From Sphingobacteriia bacterium RIFOXYC2_FULL_35_18 (GTDB taxonomy: Bacteria > Bacteroidota > Bacteroidia > Chitinophagales > Chitinophagaceae): 59,772 nt of DNA. A program made the position numbers and the translations under genes. The stretch is taken from contig MIAG01000006.1 in assembly GCA_001829005.1 (NCBI GenBank), positions 1 through 59,772 on the forward strand. The letters run 5' to 3'. Positions 9,862-18,848 of this stretch are shown here, in pieces. How positions within the stretch are numbered: position 1 is the stretch's first letter; each line of letters begins with the position of its first letter. The notes below the pieces were generated by a model. It saw only the letters and a list, made by a program, of their open reading frames with translations, was not told where the DNA came from and did no database searches.

Positions 9862-10263
9862 TTAATCTTCCCACTTTAAAGCACCCTTTTTGATGATATA
9901 AGTGAATCCAATCAGGAAAAACCCAACAAACATCACTACAGCAAGGAATCCATTCCATCCTAGCTCACGAAAATTAACAGCATAAGGGTAAAAGAAAATG
10001 ACTTCTACATCAAATAAAACAAACAGAATGGCTACCAAAAAATACTTTATGGCCATGGGTTGGCGGGCATTACCATGGGTTTCAATACCACTGGTAAAAT
10101 TTTCTAATTTATCAGCTGTTTTGCGCTTTGGGCCTACCCATGAAGAAATACCAATCATAGTGGCCACAAAACCAGCTGCAAAAATTAATTGGATCGCAAT
10201 TGGCAAATAATTGGATGCCGAATTGGATGCACTGGCGTCTAACAAAGTGTATATAATACCCAT
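9862..10263 (-). CDS. nuoA: NADH-quinone oxidoreductase subunit A
   Basis: Small three-helix membrane subunit of complex I and first gene of the operon. Conserved features are the loop segment ENFTSGIETHGNARQPMAIKYFLVAILFVLFDVEVIFFYPYA (shown in part: FDVEVIFFYP) and GFLxIGFxY near the C-terminus. 133 aa. A TAnnTTTG promoter lies 17 nt upstream of the ATG. Confidence 0.95.
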   Translation of the reverse strand: MGIIYTLLDASASNSASNYLPIAIQLIFAAGFVATMIGISSWVGPKRKTADKLENFTSGIETHGNARQPMAIKYFLVAILFVLFDVEVIFFYPYAVNFRELGWNGFLAVVMFVGFFLIGFTYIIKKGALKWED

Positions 10264-10280
10264 AGCTCTGTTTAAGTCCG

Positions 10281-10288
10281 CAAAAATA
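10281..10288 (-). promoter_or_regulatory. Bacteroidota-type -7 promoter element of the nuo operon
   Basis: TATTTTTG on the minus strand matches TAnnTTTG and ends 17 nt upstream of the nuoA ATG. No clear TTG -33 box is seen at the usual spacing, so strength is uncertain. Confidence 0.6.
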
Positions 10289-10310
10289 CGCTAGTAATAG
10301 ATATAAAAGA

Positions 10311-10337
10311 AAAACTCCTCAATTTGAGGAGCTTTTT
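10311..10337 (-). terminator. Intrinsic terminator upstream of the TPR operon's 3' neighbour nuo
   Basis: CTCCTCAA (10315-10322) and TTGAGGAG (10324-10331) form a near-perfect hairpin flanked by A and T runs on both sides, so it could act in both directions. Because the TPR gene and the nuo operon both run leftwards, its main role would be to end the TPR operon transcript, 33 nt after the TPR stop codon and before the nuo promoter. Confidence 0.75.
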
Positions 10338-10363
10338 CTTTAAGTTAATTTTTAGGCTAGGGC

Positions 10364-12163
10364 TTAGCTACCAGTTTTAGCACCAGAAGCATTGCCTTTT
10401 GCACCAGGATTAGAGTAATAATCGATGTTTTTTTGAATGGTTGCTTTAACATCTTGGGCAAACTTATTGTTTTCTTCGCCTGCAGTAGGATATAAAGCCA
10501 ACATTTTATCAGCCACTTCAATAGCTTTTTGACAAGTAGCCAAGAATTCATCTACAGCAGGAGATCGGTCCCCTTTTGTAGTTATTTTGAAATCAGGTCT
10601 TTTTTTGATTTCATTGAATAGATTCACATAGTAGTTGATCTTAAAGTATTCATCTAAGAAAATGGATTTTCTATGTTTTTCTAAATCTACTGTAGCATAA
10701 ACAGAATCTAAATAATTTAAGTTGCTGATAATGACTGCGGTATCTGTACCATTGGCCATAGTTGCTCTTTTAAAGAAACTATAAGGTTGTGGTTTATCAG
10801 GATGAGCAGCCATATAAGGCTTCGCAAATTCAATTACTTGATCGTATGCTTTTGCAGCAAAAGCAGATGAAGTTAACTTGTAATGATCAAATTCAGTTAA
10901 TTCTCCTTTTAGCTCCATACCTTTTTTCATCCAACTCAACTGAGCATTATATGATTTGGCTTTACCAAACATATCAGCTGCTGCGTTAATAAGAGCAACT
11001 CTATTTGCTTTTACTGTATCAGCCAATAATGCTTTCTCAATATAGCTTGAAGCAACTGTTTCGTTGCCAGGGAATTTGGTTAATACTTCTACCCCTAATT
11101 TATAATCAGAGGCTTGAATTTCTGTAGCAGGAGCTGTTGCCAAGAATTCCTCAATGTATTTTTTAGAAGACAAAGAATCTCCTTTTCTTAAATAGTTATA
11201 AGCATACACTACCCCTAATCTTGGTACTGCTTTTAAACCAACTGCTGCTTCTAATTCTTTTGCTTTAGCCAAAGACTCATCATATTTACCCGCACGGAAT
11301 AAATAATCTGCTTGGTACAATTCATTTCTTGAATCCTTGTCAGCACTTTGAACGTATTGGTCTAAATAACCCTTTGCTCTAGTTACGTCTCTCTCTGAAT
11401 AATACAAGTACAAGGCATAATACACTGGAGGAAAAGCAGGATCTGCAGTTTTTGCATTATCAAAATATTGGTTAAATAATTCTTCATTATTTTGGCTTCT
11501 GTATATTAAGCCAATCCTAAACATCGCCAATGCGTTCTTTGGATCACGAGCTATAGCTTCAGTGTAAGCTTTAACTGCTTCACCACCATTTTCACCACCC
11601 ATTTTCTGGTAGCTAATACCCATATAGATGAAAATATCAGGATTGATCAAATCAAGCGTACCTGCTTGCTTTAATTTTTCAATACCATACAGAGGGTCTC
11701 CCATTTTACTATCTCCATCTGCATTGGCACGACCAATTGCAGTGAGGATTCCAGCGTCTGGTTTACCTCTATTTTTTCCCTTTGTTGGAGTTGTTGCAGT
11801 GATGGCTTGTTCAAACTTTTGTTTGGCTGAATTAAGATCACCGCCTTCACGTATTTCAACATGCCCCATCCCTACCAATAACCAAGCATCACTACCTAAT
11901 TCTTGTAAACCTTTTTGGTATAATGCTTTTGCAGCAGCCACATCTTCCTTAGACACTTCAATACCGTTGCCAGCTAGAAATGCTTGACCCAACCAATAAA
12001 TGGCTTGAGGGTCTTTTGAATTGGCATCATAGTTTTTTTGCAGTACCTCTTTTGCACTCTTGTTTTTTTCATAATGCAACAGCTTAATGCCTTCGGCAAC
12101 CTGAGCCGTTAAGCACTGTACAGCAAATACAGCTGCAAACATCAAAGCAACAGACTTCTTCAT
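10364..12163 (-). CDS. Exported tetratricopeptide-repeat protein
   Basis: 599 aa with a signal peptide (MKKSVALMFAAVFAVQCLTAQ, cleavage expected after the Ala-Gln region), so probably periplasmic or outer-membrane associated. Repeated TPR-like helical pairs are seen, for example around residues 50-90 (AIYWLGQAFLAG), 180-230 (IYMGISYQKMG, ALAMFRIGLIYRSQNN) and 290-330, arguing for a scaffold role. The C-terminus is small-residue rich (GAKGNASGAKTGS). It is last in an apparent operon behind a PstS-like lipoprotein (33 nt) and a small membrane protein. In Bacteroidota such pairs often accompany ExbB/ExbD/TonB genes, but none is nearby. The specific function is unknown. Confidence 0.8.
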   Translation of the reverse strand: MKKSVALMFAAVFAVQCLTAQVAEGIKLLHYEKNKSAKEVLQKNYDANSKDPQAIYWLGQAFLAGNGIEVSKEDVAAAKALYQKGLQELGSDAWLLVGMGHVEIREGGDLNSAKQKFEQAITATTPTKGKNRGKPDAGILTAIGRANADGDSKMGDPLYGIEKLKQAGTLDLINPDIFIYMGISYQKMGGENGGEAVKAYTEAIARDPKNALAMFRIGLIYRSQNNEELFNQYFDNAKTADPAFPPVYYALYLYYSERDVTRAKGYLDQYVQSADKDSRNELYQADYLFRAGKYDESLAKAKELEAAVGLKAVPRLGVVYAYNYLRKGDSLSSKKYIEEFLATAPATEIQASDYKLGVEVLTKFPGNETVASSYIEKALLADTVKANRVALINAAADMFGKAKSYNAQLSWMKKGMELKGELTEFDHYKLTSSAFAAKAYDQVIEFAKPYMAAHPDKPQPYSFFKRATMANGTDTAVIISNLNYLDSVYATVDLEKHRKSIFLDEYFKINYYVNLFNEIKKRPDFKITTKGDRSPAVDEFLATCQKAIEVADKMLALYPTAGEENNKFAQDVKATIQKNIDYYSNPGAKGNASGAKTGS

Positions 12164-12196
12164 GTTCTCTCTTTTTTATTAGTTGTTTTGTTATTC

Positions 12197-13108
12197 CTAT
12201 TTTATACTTCCCTGTCTTTTATGAAAAGCCATTTTAGCCGGAGCTAAAAAAGATCTTCTAAATATTAACTGCCCTCTTTCTAAACTCATGAAATTCATGA
12301 ACCCAGTTCCTAAACCCGCATGATTCTCTTTTAACACATAAAACAAAGGTCGTGCCAAAGGATACTGACCGTATGTTATGGTTGATTGAGAAGGCTTTGC
12401 AAAAATGCCTTTTTCTAAGCATGCAGTGCATTCTACCCTAGCCAATCTAATTTTGGTAAGATAGGATTGTTGCTGCTTATCGTACACATCCCCTATCCAA
12501 CTCATGCCTACAAAACCAATCACATCCGTTCTTGAAGTAACTATTTCAATTACTTCTTTACTATTATTGGCTGCAACCACATTGGCACCAAAATTTCCGC
12601 CTTTCAACACACTGTCTTTTAAATATCGAACAGTACTAGTAGCAGACTTACCATCCATTACAGCGGTAATTTTATGCTTCCCACTCAGCATATCTTTCAC
12701 ATCCTGAAAACTAAAAATGCTGTCAGCTGCATTGTTATTTACAATCAATGCAACGGCATCATATGCTAGTTCTGCATACTGTGGAGGATAAGACAAAATG
12801 GATTTATAATACTCCGCTTCTTTTTCATCTAAGCCCCTTGCTACAATAATCATTCTAGTGCTATCATTTTGCAAATCACGAAAGCAATCTGCTTCAGATT
12901 TGTATGATGCAATGATATTGGCTTTTGGATAGGAAGATTGATGAACCTTAAGCTGCTCTTCAATTACAGGCTTAAAACTTTCGTCTACACTAATGCGGAT
13001 AGTACCTTCCTCCGTATTATCTTGAAAAGCGTTTTTTGATTCTTTTGAATCACAAGAAACAAAGAGCAAAACACCCAGCATACACACAAACAAACTGTAC
13101 TTCCTCAT
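12197..13108 (-). CDS. PstS-like substrate-binding lipoprotein
   Basis: 303 aa with a lipoprotein signal peptide whose lipobox is LFVSC (MRKYSLFVCMLGVLLFVSC). The body resembles the PBP-like domain of phosphate-binding PstS: ISVDESFKPVIEEQLKVHQ, then RMIIVARGLDEKE, VALIVNNNAADSIFSFQDVKDMLSG, and a late region GIFAKPSQSTITYGQYPLARPLFYVLK. In PstS the equivalent of the last part borders the ligand pocket. No pst transport genes are adjacent, so the ligand and whether it serves transport or sensing are open. It lies in an operon with a 77-aa membrane protein (2 nt upstream) and a TPR protein downstream. Confidence 0.75.
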   Translation of the reverse strand: MRKYSLFVCMLGVLLFVSCDSKESKNAFQDNTEEGTIRISVDESFKPVIEEQLKVHQSSYPKANIIASYKSEADCFRDLQNDSTRMIIVARGLDEKEAEYYKSILSYPPQYAELAYDAVALIVNNNAADSIFSFQDVKDMLSGKHKITAVMDGKSATSTVRYLKDSVLKGGNFGANVVAANNSKEVIEIVTSRTDVIGFVGMSWIGDVYDKQQQSYLTKIRLARVECTACLEKGIFAKPSQSTITYGQYPLARPLFYVLKENHAGLGTGFMNFMSLERGQLIFRRSFLAPAKMAFHKRQGSIK

Positions 13109-13110
13109 AA

Positions 13111-13344
13111 TTAATATTCTTGCTTAATGCCTCTGTACAATCTGAATGCGCCATACAACAAACAAATGCTACCGAATAAATTCCGATACACTGGTTCTGC
13201 CGTAAACACCAGATCCATCCCCAATTTTTCTATAAAAAATACAGCCAACCCTACACCCAAAAACAACAGCGACATCGAAATATCATAGATCCTTCTGAAT
13301 ATACTGTACCGTTTTTGGTTCCTTTCTCTAAAAGTATTTTCCAT
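13111..13344 (-). CDS. Small two-helix membrane protein
   Basis: 77 aa, not recognised as a named family. A basic N-terminus (RERNQKRYSIFRR) is followed by two hydrophobic helices (about residues 22-42, MSLLFLGVGLAVFFIEKLG, and 53-70, NLFGSICLLYGAFRLYRG), giving a hairpin with both ends probably cytoplasmic. It starts the operon with the PstS-like lipoprotein (2 nt apart) and TPR protein, so it may belong to the same envelope system. Real coding is supported by the tight spacing and the positive-inside pattern. Confidence 0.7.
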   Translation of the reverse strand: MENTFRERNQKRYSIFRRIYDISMSLLFLGVGLAVFFIEKLGMDLVFTAEPVYRNLFGSICLLYGAFRLYRGIKQEY

Positions 13345-13515
13345 ACAATCACTTTACGGGATGGGCAATTTAGTAAATATTTTACGTGAGATGCACTAAA
13401 ATTAAAAATCCATAAAAACTTTACATAAAATTGGTTTTAAACTAATGACCGTTAGTTAAAGAATCGTTTATATATGATCGTCTGAATGCTTAAAGGATAA
13501 TTAAACCACAAGCGT

Positions 13516-13523
13516 TAAATTTG
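13516..13523 (+). promoter_or_regulatory. -7 promoter element of hisS
   Basis: TAAATTTG matches TAnnTTTG and ends only 7 nt before the hisS ATG at 13531. Transcription would start about at the start codon, giving a leaderless or nearly leaderless message. The -33 region is weak. Confidence 0.55.
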
Positions 13524-13530
13524 CTGCCAT

Positions 13531-14898
13531 ATGAGTAACAAAGCAGGTATACCACAAGGAACAAGGGATTTTAACGCAGCCACCGTTCAAAAAAGGAACT
13601 ATATTTTTCAAACCATCAGAACTGTTTTTGAACTGTATGGATTTCAGCCTTTAGAAACGCCTGCAATGGAAAACTTGGATACTTTGATGGGCAAGTATGG
13701 AGAAGAAGGCGATAAATTGATTTTTAAAATACTCAATAATGGTTTAGACAACCCTGCAAAACAATCTCAAATTATTGAAGATTTTAATAAAATTCTAGAA
13801 GGCAAAAACAATAAGGGGATTACAGAGCGTGCACTACGATACGATTTAACCATTCCATTTGCCCGCTATGTAGCAATGAATTATGGCCAGTTAACCATGC
13901 CATTTAAGCGCTACCAAATACAACCTGTTTGGAGAGCAGACCGACCACAAAAAGGAAGGTATAGAGAATTCTATCAGTGTGATGCCGATGTAGTAGGCAG
14001 CAATAGTTTATTGAATGAAGTGGAATTAACAGCCATTTATGCCACCGTTTTTGAACGTTTACAATTACCCGTTGAAATTAGAATCAACAGCAGAAAAATT
14101 TTGGCAGGGTTAGCAGAACTTTGCGGCGGTCAAGAATTAATGGTACCTATCACAGTCGCAATTGATAAACTAGATAAAATAGGAATCGAAAAAGTTAAAG
14201 AGGAATTATTACAAAGAGGCATTAACCAAGATCAAATTTTGATTATCGAAAAATACCTATCAATTGATGGAGCCAATGACGCAAAAATTGAGCAACTCAA
14301 ACAGTTGATGGGCAATAATCCAACCGCAATAAAAGGCATTGAAGAATTGGAATATATTCTTGCTTATCACTCCACTAAATATTCTTCCAAAATAGTTGTT
14401 GATTTTACTTTAGCAAGAGGCTTGAATTATTATACTGGGGTAATATTCGAAATCAAAGCCATTGGTGCACAAATGGGAAGCATTGGTGGTGGCGGTCGCT
14501 ACGATGATTTAACAGGCTTATTTGGAGTACCTAATGTACCTGGTGTTGGTATTAGCTTTGGAGTTGATAGAATATATGATGTACTTGAAGAGCTAAAATT
14601 ATTTCCTGAAGCGGTAGAAAAAGGAACTAAAGTATTATTCTTTAATTTAGGAAATGAGGAAAGTAAAACTGCTTTTTATTTAATGCAAGAATTACGGGAA
14701 AGTGGTATTACCGCAGAATTGTATCACGAGCAAAGTAAGTTCGACAAACAGTTCAAGTATGCAGAAAAAAAACAAGTTCCTTATGTTGTGATTATCGGTA
14801 GTACCGAATTAACAGAAGGAACTTGCATTATAAAAAACATTGTAAACGGAGAACAGAAAACTATTTCACAACAGGAGTTAGTAACACAGCTTTTTTAA
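13531..14898 (+). CDS. hisS: Histidyl-tRNA synthetase
   Basis: Class II aminoacyl-tRNA synthetase charging tRNA-His in the cytoplasm; 455 aa, normal length. Motif 2 is seen in QVWRADRPQKGRYREFYQCDADVVG (core RADRPQKGRYREF), the histidine-specific motif in RGLNYYTGVIFE, and motif 3 in GVPGVGISFGVDRIYDVL. A C-terminal anticodon-binding domain begins at about residue 365. Its 3' end overlaps the convergent secreted-protein gene by 38 nt. Confidence 0.97.
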   Translation: MSNKAGIPQGTRDFNAATVQKRNYIFQTIRTVFELYGFQPLETPAMENLDTLMGKYGEEGDKLIFKILNNGLDNPAKQSQIIEDFNKILEGKNNKGITERALRYDLTIPFARYVAMNYGQLTMPFKRYQIQPVWRADRPQKGRYREFYQCDADVVGSNSLLNEVELTAIYATVFERLQLPVEIRINSRKILAGLAELCGGQELMVPITVAIDKLDKIGIEKVKEELLQRGINQDQILIIEKYLSIDGANDAKIEQLKQLMGNNPTAIKGIEELEYILAYHSTKYSSKIVVDFTLARGLNYYTGVIFEIKAIGAQMGSIGGGGRYDDLTGLFGVPNVPGVGISFGVDRIYDVLEELKLFPEAVEKGTKVLFFNLGNEESKTAFYLMQELRESGITAELYHEQSKFDKQFKYAEKKQVPYVVIIGSTELTEGTCIIKNIVNGEQKTISQQELVTQLF

Positions 14899-15256
14899 TG
14901 GAAAAGGCTACTGTTGAAACTGGTTCTTTTGTTCCTACCAACTCATAACCCATGGCTAAAATAGTAACCCCAGTTACTTTTTTGTTTTCGTCACGAGTAA
15001 ATTTTGCAGTACCCTGGAACTGAGTAATTACATACACATCTTCGGCAGATTTTTCTAAGGTGGAAGAACCTGCTTGAGAGTTCATCATTAACACACCGTT
15101 TTCTAAAACAACTGTTACTTCTGCAACAGGACTTCCTTCTGCAAATTTGTATTTGCCCACTAATTGATTTACAGTGGTATCTGTTGGAGCAGATTGCGCA
15201 TTAGATGCACTTACGAATCCAACTAACATAAAAGCGAATAATAAAATCTTTTTCAT
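14861..15256 (-). CDS. Secreted hypothetical protein, convergent with hisS
   Basis: 131 aa with a clear signal peptide (MKKILLFAFMLVGFVSASNAQ). The mature part is beta-rich: QLVGKYKFAEGSPVAEVTVVLENGVLMMNS, then FTRDENKKVTGVTILAMG, resembling the DUF3471-like module found after beta-lactamase-type domains, where such beta strands form a small barrel. Assignment to that family is tentative. The last 38 nt overlap the end of hisS on the other strand. Confidence 0.65.
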   Translation of the reverse strand: MKKILLFAFMLVGFVSASNAQSAPTDTTVNQLVGKYKFAEGSPVAEVTVVLENGVLMMNSQAGSSTLEKSAEDVYVITQFQGTAKFTRDENKKVTGVTILAMGYELVGTKEPVSTVAFSIKKAVLLTPVVK

Positions 15257-15335
15257 TTTTCAATAACTTTTTAAGAACTACAAATTAAGCATTTCAATAA
15301 TAATACGAGAAACCGTTTAACAAAATTAATCTTAA

Positions 15336-16532
15336 TTAAAGGCCTTCGTAAATAATGGCCGCCCCTTGGCCTACTCCAACACACATGGTAGCTAAGCCAT
15401 ACTTAGTTTGGGTTCTATGCATTTGGTGGAGCAAAGTTGCCGAAATACGCGCACCTGAACAGCCCAATGGATGCCCCAAAGCAATTGCACCGCCATTTAC
15501 ATTAACGATGGATTCATTTAACCCCAAATCTTTAATACAAGCAATGCTTTGCGATGCAAAAGCTTCATTTAATTCTACCAAGCCCAATTGATCTAGAGTA
15601 AGTCCAGCTCTTTTCAAGGCCTTCTGCGAAGCAGGAACAGGGCCAATACCCATGATAGCAGGATCTACTCCCGCAACAGCCATACTACTGATTCTCGCAA
15701 TAGGTTGAAGGTTAAATAATTTAACCGCTTCTTCACTGGCTAACAATACAGCAGCTGCTCCATCATTAATGCCAGAAGCATTACCAGCAGTTACTGTTCC
15801 TTCTTTAATAAAAGCAGGCTTTAATGTTGCCAATTTTTCTAAACTGGTTTTACGAGGATGCTCATCTTTATTAAACCAGCTAACCATACGATCTTCTAGC
15901 ATTTCAACAGCCACCAATTCATCGTTCCATAAACCAGCTGCTTCTGCATTGAAATATTTTTCTTGAGAATTAAAAGCAAATTGATCCTGTGCTTCTCTGC
16001 TGATACCCCATGTTTTTGCAACGTTTTCTGCAGTTTCGCCCATCGTATACGGATGGTACATGGCAGACAATTTTGGATTAATAAAACGCCAACCAAAACT
16101 AGAATCATAGGTCTCCACTTTTCTACTCCAAGCCGAATCGGCCTTTGCAGTTACAAATGGAGCCCTAGTCATGCTCTCTACACCACCGGCAATATATAAT
16201 AATCCTTCGCCGCACTGAATGGCTCTTGCTGCATCCATAATTGCCTGTAAACCACTAGCACAAAGCCGATTTACCGTGCTCCCAGCAACTGTAGTAGGCA
16301 ATCCTGCCAAGAGCGCCGCCATTCTAGCTACATTTCGGTTGTCTTCACCCGCTTGGTTGGCCGCTCCTGCAATTACATCTTCAATGGCCGTAGGATCTAT
16401 ACTGGGATGGCGTTCTACCAAGGCCCGAATAACGGTGGCCAATAAATCATCTGGTCTAACTGAACTCAATTTTCCGCCAAAACGCCCAATTGGCGTACGT
16501 ACTGCGTCTATGATATAGCAAGCTTTACTCAT
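15336..16532 (-). CDS. Acetyl-CoA acyltransferase (thiolase)
   Basis: Thiolase-family enzyme, about 398 aa. It catalyses cleavage or formation of 3-ketoacyl-CoA, as in beta-oxidation or the 3-oxoadipyl-CoA step. Active-site features are the nucleophilic Cys in [19 protein letters not shown], and [17 protein letters not shown] with the second catalytic Cys near the C-terminus ([10 protein letters not shown]). I place the start at the ATG of [20 protein letters not shown] (16530-16532) and not at an upstream frame start (16553). The substrate chain length cannot be told from sequence. It diverges from rlmN with only 42 nt between the ATGs, so the promoters share sequence. Confidence 0.9.
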   Translation of the reverse strand: MSKACYIIDAVRTPIGRFGGKLSSVRPDDLLATVIRALVERHPSIDPTAIEDVIAGAANQAGEDNRNVARMAALLAGLPTTVAGSTVNRLCASGLQAIMDAARAIQCGEGLLYIAGGVESMTRAPFVTAKADSAWSRKVETYDSSFGWRFINPKLSAMYHPYTMGETAENVAKTWGISREAQDQFAFNSQEKYFNAEAAGLWNDELVAVEMLEDRMVSWFNKDEHPRKTSLEKLATLKPAFIKEGTVTAGNASGINDGAAAVLLASEEAVKLFNLQPIARISSMAVAGVDPAIMGIGPVPASQKALKRAGLTLDQLGLVELNEAFASQSIACIKDLGLNESIVNVNGGAIALGHPLGCSGARISATLLHQMHRTQTKYGLATMCVGVGQGAAIIYEGL

Positions 16533-16541
16533 ACAGGATGG

Positions 16542-16570
16542 TTGAGGCTGCAAGATATAAGTTATCTTTG
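16542..16570 (+). promoter_or_regulatory. rlmN promoter (TTG and TATCTTTG)
   Basis: TTG at 16542-16544 and TATCTTTG at 16563-16570 are spaced 18 nt, the expected -33/-7 arrangement of Bacteroidota promoters. The -7 box ends 4 nt before the ATG at 16575, implying a leaderless or nearly leaderless mRNA. Confidence 0.65.
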
Positions 16571-16574
16571 CAGA

Positions 16575-17618
16575 ATGAGTGCCTCTTTACCCAATATTCG
16601 CCATCAAAGCCAACAAGATTTGGAGACTTATTTTGAAAGCATTGGCGAAAAGAAATTTAGGATCAAGCAGGTGCAGGAATGGATATGGCAAAAGCACGCC
16701 CACAGTTTTGAAGATATGAGTAATCTTAGCAAAGAACTGCGGACTAAAATGGCGGCCGATTTTTCCCTGCCGGCTTTGCGTGTAGATGCTACCCAATACA
16801 GCAATGATGGAACCGTTAAAAGTAGATTTAAAACTTTTGATGGACATTTAGTAGAGGGAGTATTAATTCCAACAGATGATCGAAAAACAGCTTGTGTGTC
16901 TTCTCAAATTGGCTGTAGTTTAAGTTGTAAATTTTGTGCAACTGGTTATATGGAACGTAAGCGAAATTTAACTTACGATGAAATTGTAGACCAAGTTGTT
17001 TTGATTAACCAACAGAGTGAACAGGTATTCGAAAAAAAGTTAACCAATATTGTATTCATGGGAATGGGCGAACCATTACTCAACTATAATAATGTGTTGA
17101 AAGCCATTGAACGCATTTCTGCAAAAGATGGATTGTTTATGAGTCCTAGAAGAATCACCGTTTCCACAGCAGGGGTTGCCAAACAAATTAGAATGCTGGG
17201 CGATGATCAAGTGAAGTTTAAATTGGCTTTGTCTTTGCATGCTCCCAATGATGCTAAACGAAATCAAATTATGCCGATCAATGAAACCAATAATATCAAG
17301 GTTTTAACGGAGGCATTAAATTATTTTTATAAGAAAACAGGTAACGAAATTACCCTAGAATACATCTTATTTAAAAATCTAAACGACTCTGCAAAAGATG
17401 CAGAAGAGTTAACGAAAGTGTTCAGACAAATACCCGCAGACTTGATCAATATTATTGAATACAATAGCATTGATGCATTCAAGTTTACCAAACCAGACGA
17501 AGAAGATACCCAAACATTTATGGATATTCTTGCGGCTAATAAAGTGAATGCAAGATTGAGAAGAAGCAGGGGTAAAGATATTGATGCAGCTTGCGGGCAA
17601 TTGGCTAATAAAGGCTAA
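16575..17618 (+). CDS. rlmN: Dual-specificity RNA methyltransferase RlmN
   Basis: Radical-SAM enzyme that methylates C2 of A2503 in 23S rRNA and A37 of some tRNAs. The radical-SAM CxxxCxxC is in CSLSCKFCATGY. GMGEPLLNYNNV is the SAM-binding GEP motif, and the C-terminal catalytic Cys is in DAACGQLA. The start is taken at ATG 16575 (MSASLPNIRHQSQQDL, 347 aa) because the promoter lies between it and the earlier frame start at 16542. Confidence 0.95.
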   Translation: MSASLPNIRHQSQQDLETYFESIGEKKFRIKQVQEWIWQKHAHSFEDMSNLSKELRTKMAADFSLPALRVDATQYSNDGTVKSRFKTFDGHLVEGVLIPTDDRKTACVSSQIGCSLSCKFCATGYMERKRNLTYDEIVDQVVLINQQSEQVFEKKLTNIVFMGMGEPLLNYNNVLKAIERISAKDGLFMSPRRITVSTAGVAKQIRMLGDDQVKFKLALSLHAPNDAKRNQIMPINETNNIKVLTEALNYFYKKTGNEITLEYILFKNLNDSAKDAEELTKVFRQIPADLINIIEYNSIDAFKFTKPDEEDTQTFMDILAANKVNARLRRSRGKDIDAACGQLANKG

Positions 17619-17669
17619 TTCAACATATACTTAATTTTAAATCCTGTTGTAAAACAGCAAATCAACACC

Positions 17670-18848
17670 ATGCAAAAACGTACAGACAACTTCAGCAAAT
17701 TTGCCGAAAAGAAAAAAGGCGCTGCCATTAAAGAAGCCTATCGCCAAGAAAAAAGAAAGAACAAAGCAGATGCAAGAGCTGCGGGCGAAGAAATGAGGGC
17801 AAGAAAAAAAGCAAAAGCTCGTGGAGAAGAATATATAGATCCAAAAAAAGTTGCTGCACCACCAAGAGAATCAGCTCATACTAAATCGGCTCCATCTGAC
17901 AAACCTACTAGCCGAGCAGGAAGACCAGTAAACGCAGCAAAAGGACCAGGTAGACCAGCAGCAGCCGGCTCTGCAAAACCAGCAGCTGGTTCTTATAAAG
18001 CATTCAAAAACGAAAAAGGGGCAGCTAAACCAGCAAAAGCAACCTATCCTGGCAATCCAATGGATGCCGATAAAAAAGATGCCACTACCAGAGAGTCTTT
18101 AATCCCCCTTAATAAATATGTGGCGCATTCAGGTGTTTGTGGAAGAAGAGAAGCGGCTGAATTGGTTAAAGAAGGTAAAGTAACCGTGAATGGCGATAAA
18201 ATTTTTGAACCGGGTTACAAAGTTTCTCAGGCAGATAAAATTTTAGTAAAAGGGAAACCCATTTTTTTACAACGTAATTCGGTCTATATTTTATTGAATA
18301 AACCCAAAGATTATTTAACCACTGCAAGCGATCCGCAAGGAAGAAAAACAGTGCTTGATTTAATCAAGGGTGCTACACCAGAAAGAGTATATCCTGTTGG
18401 AAGATTGGATAGAAATACCACCGGTGTTTTGTTGTTAACCAACGATGGAGAATTAGCGCAAAAGCTGACCCACCCTTCATTTGAAGTAAAGAAAATTTAT
18501 GAGGTAACCCTTGATAAACCCGTTACTAAAAAAGATTTAGATTCAATAGTAAGTGGCATCACTTTAGAAGATGGTTTTGTTGCTGCAGATTCTGTTGGAT
18601 ATGCCGATAGCAAAAGCAAGAATGTGGTAGGCATTGAAATTCATAGTGGTAGAAATAGAATTGTACGTAGAATTTTTGAACACTTAGGATACGATGTTAA
18701 AGCATTAGATAGAGTAATGTTTGCCAATCTTACCAAGAAAAATGTAGAGAGAAGTAAGTGGCGTTTTTTAAACGATAAAGAAGTGCGTTTACTTAAATTC
18801 ATGAACAAATCTTTTCTTAGAAAAAACAAGTCAGTAGAAAACGCATGA
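17670..18848 (+). CDS. rRNA pseudouridine synthase (RsuA/RluB family) with basic N-terminal extension
   Basis: 392 aa. Residues about 1-145 are a low-complexity, Lys/Ala/Arg/Pro-rich, probably disordered extension. An S4 RNA-binding domain follows (NKYVAHSGVCGRREAAELVKEGKVTVNG, in part), then the RsuA/RluB catalytic domain with the catalytic Asp in GRLDRNTTGVLLLTNDGE and a C-terminal HSGRNRIVRRIFEHLGY. The last motif is typical of RluB/RsuA enzymes, which modify uridines in 23S or 16S rRNA. The gene overlaps the following RluA-family gene by 4 nt (ATGA), indicating coupling. Confidence 0.88.
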   Translation: MQKRTDNFSKFAEKKKGAAIKEAYRQEKRKNKADARAAGEEMRARKKAKARGEEYIDPKKVAAPPRESAHTKSAPSDKPTSRAGRPVNAAKGPGRPAAAGSAKPAAGSYKAFKNEKGAAKPAKATYPGNPMDADKKDATTRESLIPLNKYVAHSGVCGRREAAELVKEGKVTVNGDKIFEPGYKVSQADKILVKGKPIFLQRNSVYILLNKPKDYLTTASDPQGRKTVLDLIKGATPERVYPVGRLDRNTTGVLLLTNDGELAQKLTHPSFEVKKIYEVTLDKPVTKKDLDSIVSGITLEDGFVAADSVGYADSKSKNVVGIEIHSGRNRIVRRIFEHLGYDVKALDRVMFANLTKKNVERSKWRFLNDKEVRLLKFMNKSFLRKNKSVENA

